A stretch of 64,000 nucleotides of DNA from Uloborus plumipes (Eukaryota > Arthropoda > Arachnida > Araneae > Uloboridae), in contig JAXGGA010005563.1 in the NCBI GenBank assembly GCA_038373865.1, positions 1 through 64,000 on the forward strand, given 5' to 3'. A model generated the notes under the pieces. It was not told where the DNA came from and ran no database searches. It was given only the letters and a program-made list of their open reading frames with translations. This document shows positions 1-11,791 of the stretch, piece by piece (position 1 is the first letter of the stretch; each line of letters opens with the position of its first letter). Both the position numbers and the translations under genes were made by a program.

Positions 1-703
1 ACGTTACAATGGTTTGGTATGTTGAGAATGTATTGTATTGAGCGGGATATTCTAAGAGTCTGGAGTTCCCAAACTTTTTTTTCCGTGGACTTGCCCACTT
101 TTCGAATTTCCCATGGACCATATTCCTTGGCGTCGTTCCAAAACTTATCAGGAATCGTAATAATAGAACTCAGACATTCTAAAACCGGGTATTAAATGAT
201 GGATAAGTTCCATTTGTTGATGTCCTAAAACAACCAGATGACAATTTTCTAAAAGCTTCAGTTTGACAGTTTTATTGCAGAGTAAAAAATAAAAATTTGA
301 GTGAAAAGACGACAGATGAAGAGATACACGTTTATGCATACTTACAAGGATTACATCGTTTAATCTCAAGAACAAAAAGCTTAGTTATTAAAATTATTTC
401 CCATTATTAATATTTATTTCCAATATTATAGCTTCCCAGTTTATGGTCATTGCTGCTTTTATTTCTTCTTATAAATTTCTTTTGAAATATTCTATCGTAG
501 GCAGAAAAAAAAAAGTATGTCCCCTCTGGTGCCTAGCGTCCCTTCTTAGTGACGATTATTTCTTTTCTTAATAAAAAAATATTTTTGGCATGATATTATT
601 TTAATAATTCTTCCTGTCCACTATTAAACACTATTTGTAACCAGTACACAAAATATCTTTGGAAAAAAAAATGTCAGGCATTAATGTGTTAAGTCCTGGT
701 TAA
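1..703. other. AT-rich non-coding, nothing recognised
   Basis: No coding motif, terminal inverted repeat or RNA-like structure was recognised here. Short open frames are random-looking. Confidence 0.5.
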
Positions 704-1640
704 GGTATCCGACTAGGTTCGGAGCAGTTTTTGTGAAAAATCTTATTCAACAAAATATTAATGTTTTTTTTAGAAACAGAGGAATCTTAAAACACATATT
801 TTACATCAAAATGTATTAAAAAATCATTCAGTTTTACAAAATTGAAGATTTTTTAGTAAAAATGACTAAAAATTACAGGTTAGGAAAAGCACTCCGTAGC
901 GAAAAATTAACTAGTTACATGCAATTTACTTAGATTATTTTACATAAACAAATGTTCTAACTGTAATAGACCGCAGGCTAAGAAATATTTCAAGAATTTT
1001 AAGATTTATGCTAAATAACCTGAGTTTATACAGAAATTTCTCTAAAATTATTTACTTTTTTAAGTAAAATGCCTGTAAATCAAAAAATATTTCATCATTC
1101 ACAAAACCTGCGGTCTGTTAGACTCACAAGTACTTACAAAACATGTATGCCAAATGCCAAATATCATGTTTCAATATTGAATAGAAGTTGCAGAATCATG
1201 TTTTCCGTAGCGAAAATGCAGTTCTTCACAAAACGTAAATTAAGTTTGGACTACAGCAAGGGCGGATCCAGCTTCTGGCTAAGGAGGGGGTCATTTTCGG
1301 AAAGGGGAGGTTAAAGTGCAATTTTTGGGCAAAAATGGGGGGTTTTGACAATTTTTTCGCAATATAAGTACCAAAAATGCATTTTTTTGCTATATTTGGA
1401 CGGTTAAGGGGGGGTCATGACCCCCATGACCCCCCCCCCCCCCCCTCTGGATCCGCGCCTGGACTACAGGCATTATTACTGCAGAAATTTAGTATTCAAA
1501 CGCTTATAAATTGAGTTCTAATTCACATAGATTAAAAATCAAAGCTGTTTTATAATCCTAAAAAACGGGAGTTCAATGAAACTATTTGTAGAAAAAGTGT
1601 ATTTTGATCAAAAATCACCTTTTTAACCTAGTCGGATACC
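704..1640. mobile_element. TTAA-flanked non-autonomous DNA transposon
   Basis: The ends are inverted copies (GGTATCCGACTAGGTT at the left, its complement at the right), flanked on both sides by TTAA. A TTAA duplication is typical of piggyBac or Kolobok superfamilies; which one is not decided. No transposase is visible. A small hAT-like element is nested at 1256-1460. Confidence 0.75.
1256..1460. mobile_element. hAT-like MITE nested in the TTAA element
   Basis: Terminal sequences containing GGATCCAG and CTGGATCC face each other, and the flanks carry an 8-bp direct repeat, GGACTACA, at 1248-1255 and 1461-1468. The interior is a G-run/C-run foldback. An 8-bp duplication fits hAT. The terminal repeats are imperfect. 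Confidence 0.65.
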
Positions 1641-2596
1641 TTAAGTCGGACAAACACGCTTGCCGCGGGTGACGGCTCATCGAAGAAGTGTTGATAGATA
1701 GAAATGTGTCACATCCGTTAGGGACCGGAAATGTGCCGCCGCCCATTGTTGCGACTCTTTCATGCCCAATTCAGTGATCATTTCAAAATCATTGTTCGTC
1801 CATTACTCCGTAAAAAGAAACTCCTTTTCAGCTACATTGGGATTAAGTGGGGGTAAGATGACTATACCGCCGTGCTACAGAGCATTTTTTAACATAGGGA
1901 CTAGGCGACACTAATGTCGCCTAGTGAAGAAAATTTGTCGCCTAGAAAATGCAAAACAGAGTCACTGGGCGACATTCAATGTCAATTCAAATATATTTTA
2001 ACATACAAACACAAGAGCAAAGAAAAATTATTGAAAAAAGAGAATAATGAAAAGGATATAACATGTAAAATAAATAAACAACAAGCAAAAGTTTTACTAA
2101 ACAGCACCAGAGTTACTAAAAATTGCATTATTTTATAATTGGTCAAGAAACTTCAAGAGACCGAGTAAGTATTTGCTCTATTCGTGATTATCTATAGTGG
2201 TTCTTTTTTATATATAGTATACAGTGTTTTATTAATTTGTTTATATTTTTCACAATTCTTTGCACTGTTTTTTTTTTTTTTTTTTTGTACTTTTTGCAAA
2301 AATCTACAAGAAAAGAGTAACAACACATGTATCCTTTAACTTATCCCTCCAGAAAAGAAAAAAAAAAAGTTTTATTTCTGTTACATCTTTTTAGATGGAA
2401 TATAATTTTACAAATATTGGGTAGAATTTTCCTTTTTTTTTTTTTTTTGAAATATTATTTAAAATATTAAAAATGAATGCTTTTTTGTAAAATTTTATAT
2501 CTATTTTGGGTTTTTCCTTCCCCCTCCCCCAAACACATTTAATGACAGACAAACGCCCCGTGTCGCGCAGTGAAAGATTCTTAAAAAATGCTCTGC
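1641..2596. other. AT-rich non-coding, nothing recognised
   Basis: Long T and A runs, no supported gene. The 74-residue open frame at 1914-2138 is lysine/asparagine-rich low complexity and is not called. Confidence 0.45.
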
Positions 2597-2751
2597 CGTG
2601 TTGAGCGCAAAAGTGGTATCCGCAGTGGAGCTCAAACTGAGACAAAACTCTTTAAAGTTTTGCGCCTCCATGCATTTGATTCAGATGAAACTTTTTCAGA
2701 ATTTTCTTAAAAATATTTCCCCTCCTCAAATTCTATTCTATTCTAGAAGTC

Positions 2752-3432
2752 AATAAACTTCGACACACATGAGGACTGCGTACTATGCGCCTTGCCTCCA
2801 CAGATAGTACACTGCGATGCAAAAGTTTAGACAAAATGCAAATATGTGAATAAAAAGAAAACTGTTCAACGAAATGCTTTCAAATTTCTACTGCAGGTAC
2901 ACAATATGGTCCCAAATACTTGTCTGGTGTTCTTATAACTATAACTGGAATCAAATTTTGGATATTACAAAAGATATTTTTTTACATTGTTGCAAAAGTT
3001 TAGACAATAGTCAGATTTTATGCAAATATCCCTTGAAATGTGATTGGTGAAAGAAATGCGGGACTGTATTATTCATTTATAAAGTGCAGAGATTTCTGAA
3101 AAAATAATTAAAATCTCAAAAGCTCTTTAGTTCTCGTGAAAAGAAGATGCGAAAGTTTGAAGCCGAACTTTGAAAATGAACCTATTTTATTAATTTTTTG
3201 TCTTTTAAATCGGCTCTAGTATGGTAGTTCATTGTTTTTCACTTTGTGGAGAGCAAATTCAGACATGCGTATAGATCAAAAAGTCCAAGAAAAATTATAT
3301 TTCTTAAGGATGAAGGAATTGAAAAAACGACTCAGACTGACGATTCGCCCCTTAATCCTACAAAACTTTAACTTGGGTCAAAAACAGTAAGTGGTAGGTA
3401 GCATAAGTAGATGAGCAACTGAATCGGAATGC

Positions 3433-3467
<35 letters not shown>

Positions 3468-4490
3468 TGCTTGATCCTTTTCAGAAAGAGTGTCCCAAAT
3501 AAGCTAGATTTTATTGGTATAAGCAGCACAGCATATGATCATTGGATATTTCTCAAGTCCCGCGAAAAGAATTATAATCCATCTAGGCCATCCCAATTTT
3601 AATGATTTTTATCAAAGAAAGTACCATTCATTTTTTAGTCGCGATGATACATAGATACATATGCTGCTTTTCACATCAAAATCTGGCTTATTTGGGACAC
3701 TCTGTCCGAAAAGGCTCAGGCACAATTCTTTGTTTTTTTTATGCATTCCGATTCAGTTGTTCATCTACCTATACTGTCACGTGCTGTTTTTGACCCTAGT
3801 TGAAGTTTTGCAGGATTAAGGGGCGAATCGTCAGTCTGAGCCGTTTTTTCAATTCCTTCATCCTTAAGAAATACAATTTTTCTTGGACTTTTTGATCGAT
3901 ACGCATGTCTGAATTTGCTCTCCACAAAGTAAAAAACAATGTACTACCATACTAGAGCCGATTTAAAAGACCAAAACTTAATAAAGTAGGTTAATTTTCA
4001 AATTTCTGCTTACAAACTTTCTCATCTTCTTTACACGAGAACTAAAGAGCTTTTGAGATTTGATTATTTATTCAACAATCTCTGCACTTTATAAATGAAT
4101 AATACAGTCCTGCATTTCCTCCACCAATCACATTTCAAGGGATATTTGCATAAAATCTAACTATTGTCTAAACTTTTGCAACAATGTAAAAAAATGTCTT
4201 TTGTAATATCCAAAATTTGATTCCAGTTATAGTTATAAGAACTCCAGACACATATTTGGGACCATATTGTGTACCTGCAGTAGAAATTTGAAAGCATTTC
4301 GTTGAATAGTTTTCTTTTTATTCACATATTTGCATTTTGTCTAAACTTTTGCATCGCAGTGTACAATACAGATTTTATTGAAGGAAAGAGTTAGAGCACA
4401 GAGAAGGAAGTTACACCCAGGACAACGGCGGGAATCGAACCCGCGCCTCTTGAGATTACAAACTGACAGGCAGACCGTTCTAAAATGACC
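2752..4490 (-). mobile_element. tRNA-derived SINE copy interrupted by a palindromic element
   Basis: Bases 2752-2807 match the tail of the SINE family seen at 9122, 10148 and 15247 (motif GAGGACTGCGTA). After the palindrome ends, 4364-4490 continues with a tRNA-like part holding a B box (GGTTCGATTCCC on the minus strand). The SINE was therefore split by the insertion at 2810-4361. The tRNA-like half differs from the other copies, so the subfamily may differ. Confidence 0.55.
2810..4361. mobile_element. 1.55-kb long palindrome, Tc1/mariner-type ends
   Basis: The outer sequence CACTGCGATGCAAAAG is repeated inverted at 4361, with TA on both sides (2808-2809, 4362-4363). Nearly the whole element is two roughly 700-bp inverted arms around a spacer near 3530-3640. 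No transposase is encoded. Ends and TA duplication fit a Tc1/mariner-mobilised foldback; this assignment is inference. Confidence 0.75.
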
Positions 4491-4886
4491 ATATGAGTTT
4501 GTATTTAGGTAAAATACGTCATAAAGAGCCACCTGGTGGCGATCACTCAATTTTGTTAAAAAGGGCAGATACCACTTTTGTGCTTAGCACGCCATTATAC
4601 TGAGCAGTGGTCGGAAGTAGCGCGCTACAAGTAGCGAAATTACAGTAGTAGCTACATTTTTTAGTAGTTTGTAGTGTAGCGCACTACTTTAAAAAAAAAA
4701 GTAGAGTAGTGAGTAGCGCGATACAAAAAAATAGTAGTTTGTAGCGATTTCTGAAAACTACTTTTAAATTTAAAAAAAAAAAATAAATAAATGAAAAAAA
4801 TATATAAAAAAAAGAGAATGAATTAAAAAGCAAAGTTGCAAGACTCTGACTGTTGCAAATCTCGCACAAGTACAACAGCGGACGCA

Positions 4887-5222
4887 ATGAGAAATAAGAA
4901 CCATAAAAATGTGAGCTGATCCTTAGATATGAGAAATAAGAACCATAAAAATGTGAGCTGATCCTTAGATATGAGAAATAAGAACCATAAAAATGTGAGC
5001 TGATCCTTAGATATGAGAAATAAGAACCATAAAAATGTGAGCTGATCCTTAGATATGAGAAATAAGAACCATAAAAATGTGAGCTGATCCTTAGATATGA
5101 GAAATAAGAACCATAAAAATGGGAGCTGATCCTTAGATATGAGAAATAAGAACCATAAAAATGTGAGCTGATCCTTAGATATGAGAAATAAGAACCATAA
5201 AAATGGGAGCTGATCCTTAGAT
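4887..5222. repeat. 42-bp minisatellite, 8 copies
   Basis: Eight head-to-tail copies of a 42-bp unit starting ATGAGAAATAAGAACC, nearly identical (occasional T/G change in GTGAGC). Because 42 is a multiple of three, the minus strand stays open as a 14-residue repeat. This explains the 181-residue frame there, which is not a gene. Confidence 0.95.
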
Positions 5223-5277
5223 ACATCATTTTGACGAAATAAATTCTATCTGTTTGATATAATTGTTTTATTTGTTA

Positions 5278-6071
5278 CTAGCCTGGTACCCGGCCCTGCC
5301 CGGGTTTCTGTGGGTATAGCGGGATTTAGTGAAACTCATTCACAAATTTCCCAACACTAAAGTGCATATCTATAAACATAATGGCTACTTCTGTAAACAA
5401 TGGCTATGTTATGAATAAACTATAAAAAAAAAATAATGCAAGCTAAAAAAAATAGCAAGCTACAAATAATGTTTGAGTAAATAGGAAATGTTATAAGCTT
5501 GGTATATTAAAATAAATATATATTTACAGTATCAATCGCACTGAGATTAACCATTTCCAAATATTGCTCATTAATTAAGTCCCATTATTAGTTTCTATCC
5601 GCGTGACAACATTGGTGAGGTGAAAACATCTTATGTACCTAATTTAGAAATTTTTTTGACTATAAACACTTTCTATTCTCTAACTATTGCCAAAATCAAT
5701 TTTTTTTTATTTCACCCGTTAGCGATTGTTGACTCAGATAAATATAAAAATCCTTAGAAGGCAATAACTTCCACTCCAGAGAAGCCTTGGTTCAAAATTT
5801 TCAATATTATTACAATCAATATTGTTGCTGCATGGCACCAAATGTTTGCAACAATGGGTTGAAAATTTAATCATTTAATGGGGAAATGACATAAAATTAA
5901 CTGTTTTCCATAATAACATTTTTAAACTAAGCTTTTTAGAAATAAATTATAGCTTATCCTGCGCCCTGTTACTGTAGCTATATACGGTGAAAAAATGGTT
6001 AAAATCGGTTCAGTAGTTTGGAAGATTACCCCGGACATACGTTTTCAAAAGTAGTCTTTTATGTATATAGA
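5278..6071 (-). mobile_element. Non-autonomous Helitron
   Basis: Read on the minus strand it begins TCTATATACATAAAAG and ends CTAG, preceded by a hairpin with stem ACCCGG/CCGGGT. Host bases are A before TC and T after CTAG, with no duplication. These are the Helitron hallmarks. No Rep/helicase is encoded. Confidence 0.65.
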
Positions 6072-6659
6072 TCACAATTTTTATATTCCTTCAAATAATT
6101 TTCATGCTCAACAGACAATTCCTAGTTCTATTCCATATTCAAATGAGTTAATTTATTAATGTAAACCACATTTCAAATATTTTCGGCCAATCCTCAAACG
6201 GCGTACTCTTTTTATTTATTTATTTTTTTAAAAAGTAGCGAAGTAGCGACTACATTTCAAACATTTCAAAAGTAGTTTGTAGTCGCTAAATTTAAAAAAA
6301 AGTAGTTATAGTTGTAGTTAATTACATTTGTAACAAAGTAGTTGTAGTTGTAGTTCGCTACAAAAGAAATGTAGTTTTTCCAACCACTGATACTGAGCGT
6401 CTCAAAACTATTTTATCGTTTCAGAGTGTGGATTAGAATTTTGAAACATGTACCCTCGACTTCTTTAACGTGTTGAATTTATTTTAAAAATTGAAACTCT
6501 GATTTTCTTCACTGAATATGCGAAAAATATGTCGTTTAAAATAAAAAGCGATTTTCGTCATCTTACCCCATCAATCAGGTAAAATGGCGAATAAGAAGGG
6601 GGGTATCGAAATAAGCTGCTTTGTGCCAATGTACACTTTTGATCGTACAGAAGGCCAAA

Positions 6660-7190
6660 ATATTCATTTTAACCGCTCCAACTGATTATCGCGGGTTTTC
6701 TTGGGCGCGAGAGAACTTAGTTTAGTAGTCGAACCTGATTATCACGAAATCCTCTCTAAGTCGAAATGTTTCAATTTCCCTGCTTTTGCAGCATACATTT
6801 AATGCTTTTTCTCATATTTATCTCGAATGATTCTTCCCGAAAACCTCTCTATCTAGAATTTCGACGACTCTCATTTTTGAATTTCATCTCCAGCCACGTT
6901 TATCAATGGTATAACTAGGAGACAAAAATCATCTTCTGCACAATCATTCAAAGACTATGTTCGTATTAAGAGGTATATGCATTAACTTGCTACACCGATA
7001 CAGTCATCACTATTAGCAAAACGTGGACTCGCAACATGTCGTACAGTGAAATATTCAACAATCTGAATGCAAAGCAATCTTCAAAAAACAATCAGTTTTG
7101 ACTTTGTTCAATTACTTAATTTTGTAAATTCTCTCACAACCTCTCTGTCTCGAAACCTCCGTGTTTCGAATTTTTTTTTCTGTCCCTATG
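6660..7190 (-). mobile_element. Pogo-like MITE, roughly 0.5 kb, old copy
   Basis: It matches, in reverse orientation, the element filling fucosyltransferase intron 3 (60099-63524): shared words include TTTCATCTCCAGCCAC and GAGAGGTTTTCGGG. It lacks the three insertions present there and so shows the empty sites. Exact ends are not clear. Confidence 0.6.
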
Positions 7191-7379
7191 TATTACGCGT
7201 ATTTTGTACACTGTTAAAATTCAGGAAGCTTTTGCGGTAAATGTTACTGTAAAACGGAGCGTTTACCGTACCGAAAATTTTTACAGTGAATTGTACCGGT
7301 AAAATTATTGCGATTGCAACGCCCATCGATCACCACGTGACTTACTGTGCGATGCAGATGACACTCTATTTCCGCTCTC

Positions 7380-7460
7380 CTGATGTGTCTCATCTGGTAC
7401 CGTGGATAGTGAAGCTGTGTGAAAAAAATTGGGTCCCGGGTTCGAGCTTTGTCGTTCGTT
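7380..7460 (+). other. Possible tRNA-like SINE relic
   Basis: A B-box-like GGTTCGAGC follows an A-box-like stretch about 40 bp upstream. No cloverleaf could be completed by eye, so it is only a possible relic. Confidence 0.25.
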
Positions 7461-7589
7461 TCCCGCGCTTTTTAATTATCGTTTTCTCTTCCGAAAACAG
7501 TTTGCAGTAAAAGAATATTTTGCGGTTTAAATGTGTGGCAACAAAGATGCTAGCAACTTTTACTGTCAGAGGGAAGGGTGCGAGACGTA

Positions 7590-8833
7590 CAGTAGGGTCA
7601 GGTGGGGGAAAGTGGGTCCATGGGGTAAAGTGGGGCTATTTCGAAAAACACCAATTTGTTCGATTCTAATTAAGAAAATTGGTTAATTCTTTTTTTGAGA
7701 CGCGAATTGAGATTACAGCAAATAATTTTGTTTTAGTTTTAAAATCTGGCAGCGATTTAAATAATGAAAAAAATATTAGTTTATGTTCGTTCCATACGAA
7801 ATGTAATTTTAAGCTGCTAATAAACTTCTTTAAAACACCGTTATTAAGAAGCGTAATCGATATTTTTTTGTACAGAGTTAAAGTGGATTATTCATAGAAC
7901 TAATCGCCATATAAAAGTAAGAAAAAATTTGAAAATTCGTTTTTTTCTAAGGTTTTTTCTGAGGTGGGGTAAAGTGGGTCTATGATTAGGCTTAGCTTAG
8001 TGCTATATGAAGATGATTCGTTTGGTCTCAAAAGTCGTAGCCTACGCTAAAGTCAACGTCTGTAATGGTTTAAAGCTTTATATTTTTTAACACTATTCTC
8101 TATATTTTTGTAATTTCATTGAATAACTAAACAAAAGTTTTCTCATTTTTTATAACAATGTTTTTAAAACCAGTGTTTTCCCATCTGATCGAAAATCAAT
8201 GCTCGATTTCTGTTGACATTATTTCTTTAATTAAATACCAGAATTAAAAATGTATAAATATTTACGTTTGTGCATTTAAATGTAGATAAGGTACATTTAT
8301 TCCACTGTATTCTTTCTTAAAAAACAATAATCACATTTTTTGTGCTAATATACACGTATTTCTAAACTAGCACCACTTTCCCCCACGATCTTTTAAATGT
8401 ATCACTGAGAGAAAACAAACCTTCAAAATTGAATAAATCTGCTTCATACTTAATCTATATGAGTCCAATGTATATAAAATGCATCAAAATTTTCAATAAA
8501 ATACATTTAATAGTCAGATTTTAGGACCTAATCTGAAAAAAGCTTGATTTTAGCCCCACTTTCCCCCACCTGACCCTAGAGAACCAATTTTCCGGGATGT
8601 TCGGGACCATAGCTATCCCGGATAACTGATTTTCCCGGTTTTCTGGATGTTTATAAAACTTAAATTACTATAAAAATAGAAATGCATCTTAAAATCAAAA
8701 GAAAACGATCCAGAAATACTTATTCGCTCGAAATATTAAAAATTTCTGAGCAATACGCGAGTTATATGTTTTTTTTTTTTTTTTAAGGTTTTTTTTCTGA
8801 TCTTTTGGTTCCCGGATAAAAGGTTCTGTGCTG
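7590..8833. mobile_element. Tigger/pogo-like MITE with TA duplication, split
   Basis: The ends CAGTA/GAGAACC and GGTTCTGTGCTG match the intact copy at 15877-16286, and TA flanks both sides. A second element (7595-8576) is inserted at a TA only 4 bp inside the left end. Wording such as CCCGGATAAAAGG near the right end is shared with the intact copy. Confidence 0.75.
7595..8576. mobile_element. 982-bp TA-flanked MITE (GGGTCAGGTGGGGG ends)
   Basis: Perfect terminal words GGGTCAGGTGGGGGAAAGTG and its complement are flanked by TA on each side (7593-7594, 8577-8578). The interior is AT-rich without a credible transposase. It is mariner-like by duplication only. Confidence 0.8.
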
Positions 8834-8835
8834 TA

Positions 8836-9121
8836 TTCGTGCAGCGGGGGACGTTATTAGGAGATCGTCTGCTTCGGAACGAAGCAGGTGGTGTGGCAGG
8901 TGTGCTCTTCCGTCACGAGCGCACCTGCAGCAGATATACGTATAGGCGATGAATCGATACAAGTCATCCCCTTCTGGAGAAGTTATGCGTTTGTTTTGGG
9001 CACGTGGCGGCGGACGAGACGAGTTGTTTATGCACGAGACGCTAATTCATGCACAGCCGAGCTCGTTGTGAGAGGGAGTTTATGACACCCGCAGACGGTT
9101 TTGCGGAATGATTTTTTTTTC
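8836..9121. other. Non-coding, nothing recognised
   Basis: No terminal repeat or coding motif recognised. A 65-residue frame here has no recognisable domain. Confidence 0.4.
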
Positions 9122-9302
9122 AGAAGCCATAGGCTTCAACGTACATGAGGACTGCGTAATATGCGCTTTGCCTCCTGACAAACACAGCACAGATTAACGG
9201 CACAGACAGGATGAAATAACATCCATGGGCAGGGCGGGACTCGAACCCGCGACCCCTTGCTTACGAGGAGAGTACTCTACTTCTAGCCCCACGTGGCCCC
9301 TG
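9122..9302 (-). mobile_element. tRNA-Thr-like SINE
   Basis: On the minus strand it starts GGGGCCACGTGGGGCTAG, has an anticodon-loop-like CTCGTAA (CGT, threonine), a B box GGTTCGAGTCCC and a non-tRNA tail ending near GAGGACTGCGTA. Two more copies lie at 10148 and 15247. The long tail and copy number argue against a functional tRNA gene. Confidence 0.85.
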
Positions 9303-9375
9303 AATGATTTTCTTGTGGCTGTTCTGTTACTTGTTAGCTAGCTTCTTCTTCTTGTCGGCGCTTCTTCGCGCATTA

Positions 9376-9655
9376 AGAATTGGTTTCCTAGGAGTGAAAA
9401 GTGAAATCGTCGATCTCTGGCGAGGCGACCTTCTGCGCATGCGCCGGAGCCGCAGATTGACGTCGCTTCACGCCACGCTCCAATCAAACTGGTTCAGGCT
9501 TGGTTTCCTAGGATCGTCGCCGACGCCGGGCGCGAAGCACGCTGGAATCAGAACCAGTTTGATTGGAGCGTGGCGTGAAGCGACGTCAATCTGCGGCTCA
9601 GGCGCATGCGCAGAAGGTCGCCTCGCCAGAGATCGACGATTTCACTCCTAGGATA
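9376..9655. mobile_element. Inverted pair of GGTTTCCTAGGA MITEs
   Basis: A GC-rich palindrome with GGTTTCCTAGGA at 9382 and the complement near 9643. Its arms match the single MITE at 13224-13411 (shared GAAATCGTCGATCTCTGGCG). It looks like two copies fused head to head. Confidence 0.65.
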
Positions 9656-9785
9656 CCGGCTCTTTACTGATTCCATCGTGCAGTCGCGCCCAGCGTCAGC
9701 GACGACTCTACTAATGCATACACACCAAGCAAATAGTATTCGGCTAGTTTATTTGAAAGCAAAAGCGAGTGACCGGGCAGCTAAC

Positions 9786-10050
9786 TCAAACGCAGCACTG
9801 GAACAATCCCAAAACGGCTCTCCAGTAGGAAGGGATCGCCAACACATCCAAGTGAAAAATGTCATCTCTAGTTAGATTTTTTGCTGCAAGTTGGTTAATG
9901 ATAGGTTGCCTGTTAAATGAGTTTCTCGGGCAGACCCATATAAGATGATCAAAGTCTTCTATAGTTCCACATGTATTGCAAAACGGGAAATTTTCCTTGC
10001 GCATAATAAATAGCTTGTCTTTAGTTAAGATAGATTTGGAAAGTATTCTG
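9786..10050 (-). pseudogene. LINE C-terminal zinc-finger fragment
   Basis: The minus frame ends with CNTCGTIEDFDHLIWVCPR, the CxxC...ED.DHLxWxCP zinc-finger pattern found after the reverse transcriptase of Jockey/I/R1-type non-LTR retrotransposons. The frame is open upstream (ILTKDKLFIM before the Cys motif). No reverse transcriptase motif precedes it in the window, so this is a truncated 3' end. Confidence 0.6.
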
Positions 10051-10147
10051 TTTGGCTTGGTCTCGCTCTATTACTTAAGCTGCTGCAGATATTTTATCGT
10101 GTTTTTTTAAACTTGTGTTTTGTGCGAAACAACTCTTCTTTTTTTTT

Positions 10148-10336
10148 TATATACAGAAGCCATCAGCTTCGACATACGTGAGGACTGCGTACTAAGCCCC
10201 TTGCCTCCTGACAAACACAGGACAAATTTACGGCACAGAGAGGTTGAAATAACAACCATGGGCAAGGCGGGACTCGAACCCGCGACCTCTTGCTTACGAG
10301 GAGAAGACTCTGCCTCTAGGTCCACGTGGCCCTCGG
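10148..10336 (-). mobile_element. tRNA-Thr-like SINE
   Basis: Second copy of the 9122 family with the same anticodon-loop word, B box GGTTCGAGTCCC and tail. The plus-strand open frames over it are antisense artefacts. Confidence 0.85.
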
Positions 10337-10776
10337 ATCAACTCTTGCAACTCCATTTTCGCCCTCTTCCCGTGAGCGGATTCTTTTCAAATTTTGCACG
10401 TCACCTCAGAGACCCGACGTTGTTGTTGTCTGGTGCCAGCCAATTTGGGGTGCGCTGCTTGGGGGGGGGGGAGGTGCTCCTTGGGGGGCCAGCAGCTTTG
10501 GGGTGTGTGGGGCAATTGTGACAATTTCAAACATCCAAGCGTGATAATTTCAAATAAACGCATATAGTGGATAGTTACTGCAATAACCAGACGCTTGACA
10601 TATGAATGTTTTTAACTAATTTCAAATTATTAATGTAATGGCATAAAATTTGTGTCTGACTCTAAACAAGATCCCTTCTTATCCCAGTTTCATTACATTA
10701 TAACGTTACCAAACATGACTTGACTAAGATATTCAGACATATTAAATTTCTTTATGTGAGAATTAATCACTTTCAA

Positions 10777-10817
<41 letters not shown>

Positions 10818-11212
10818 TAAAATATCTTATGGAATTGATAAAAAACAATACTTATCCACTTTTGTTGTCCCCAGGCTTTTTTCGCCATCAACACCGATGC
10901 AAAAGTTTCAATATTTTCGAAAAATCTCTTTTAAATTGCGTTCACGCTTAAAATTAAAATTTCGGTCCCCCGTAGCACGGGCTATGTTGCCAAGTGAAGG
11001 CTGTGTTGCTAAGACAATGGCTTAAACACAAAACTATGCACCAACAAACACTCAGTCTTTTCGCTTTACAATGGTTTTGTTGGCGAGCTGTGAAGCGGAA
11101 GCATTGGCGGAGTTTCTAAACGTGGTGATCTCATCACCACATGTACCACTTCCGCAGTACACGCACGACACGCGGATCCGTTTATGGGGCAGGCAACCTT
11201 CCACATCGCAAC
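10337..11212. other. Non-coding; includes an AT dinucleotide run
   Basis: Contains G-runs near 10460 and an (AT)n microsatellite at about 10780-10814. No gene or transposon ends recognised. Confidence 0.5.
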
Positions 11213-11440
11213 CAGGGTTGCAAAAAACCCACCTGCCCAAAAAAACCCGCCCGGGTTTTTTTTGGGTAAAACCCCACTCTAAAAAACCCAATAATCCCCG
11301 CACAAAAGCGGGTTTTATTGGGTTTTTTAAAAATTAGTGACAGTTTTATTTCATATTCAGCATTTTTTATGTTAGATTTTATCCCTTGTATTTAAAGAAA
11401 GTTACCCCACCTATTGAAACTTAAGTCTACCCATGAAATA

Positions 11441-11616
11441 CAGTCGACGCTCGATATAACGACCGTCTCCGTCCTACAGAAAACGGTCTTTATAACGAGT
11501 GGTCGCTATAAGAGGTAGAACATAGAGTATATTGGGATACAGTTGGGGGTTTTCTCACCGGTCGTTATATTAGGATGGTCTTTATAACGTGTGGTCGTTA
11601 TAACGAGCGTCGACTG
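11441..11616. mobile_element. 176-bp pogo-like MITE
   Basis: Starts CAGTCGACGCTCG, ends with the complement, flanked by TA on both sides. A second copy of exactly 176 bp is at 44124-44299. The whole unit is close to a palindrome of ATAACGACC words. Confidence 0.85.
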
Positions 11617-11791
11617 TATATATAAAACACTAAAGCAATTTCTTTTCTGCCTATGCCAACGATTGTTTTGCTTACAGTTGGCAATGGCCTCGAGTAATAT
11701 TACGTAAAAAGAAGATAATGTTACAAAATACATTTTAAAATGTTACATCTTCATCCAAATAACTGAAAATTGAACACAAATTATTACTAAA

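Larger units (their letters stand above)
2597..4592. mobile_element. MITE of the GCACAAAAGTGGTATC family, split by later insertions
   Basis: The left end (about 2597) and right end (about 4590) are inverted copies of a sequence containing GCRCAAAAGTGGTATC, which also ends the complete copy at 37752-37992 and a diverged copy at 22734-22963. Between the ends lie a tRNA-type SINE and, inside that, a 1.55-kb palindrome. Confidence 0.55.
4605..6389. mobile_element. Non-autonomous hAT element with 8-bp duplication
   Basis: It begins CAGTGGTCGGAAGTAGC and ends with the inverted counterpart CCAACCACTG. The flanking direct repeat ATACTGAG is exact at 4597-4604 and 6390-6397. The subterminal regions are rich in GTAGC/GCTAC words. 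It holds a 42-bp minisatellite and a nested Helitron; no transposase. Confidence 0.85.

Noticed and set aside
4887..5222. Possible CRISPR array
   Set aside because: Units are directly adjacent with no unique spacers, and the context is eukaryotic.
4684..5229. 181-residue minus-strand open frame with a repeated 14-residue unit
   Set aside because: It is the translation of a 42-bp minisatellite inside a hAT element; the open frame follows from the unit length being a multiple of three.
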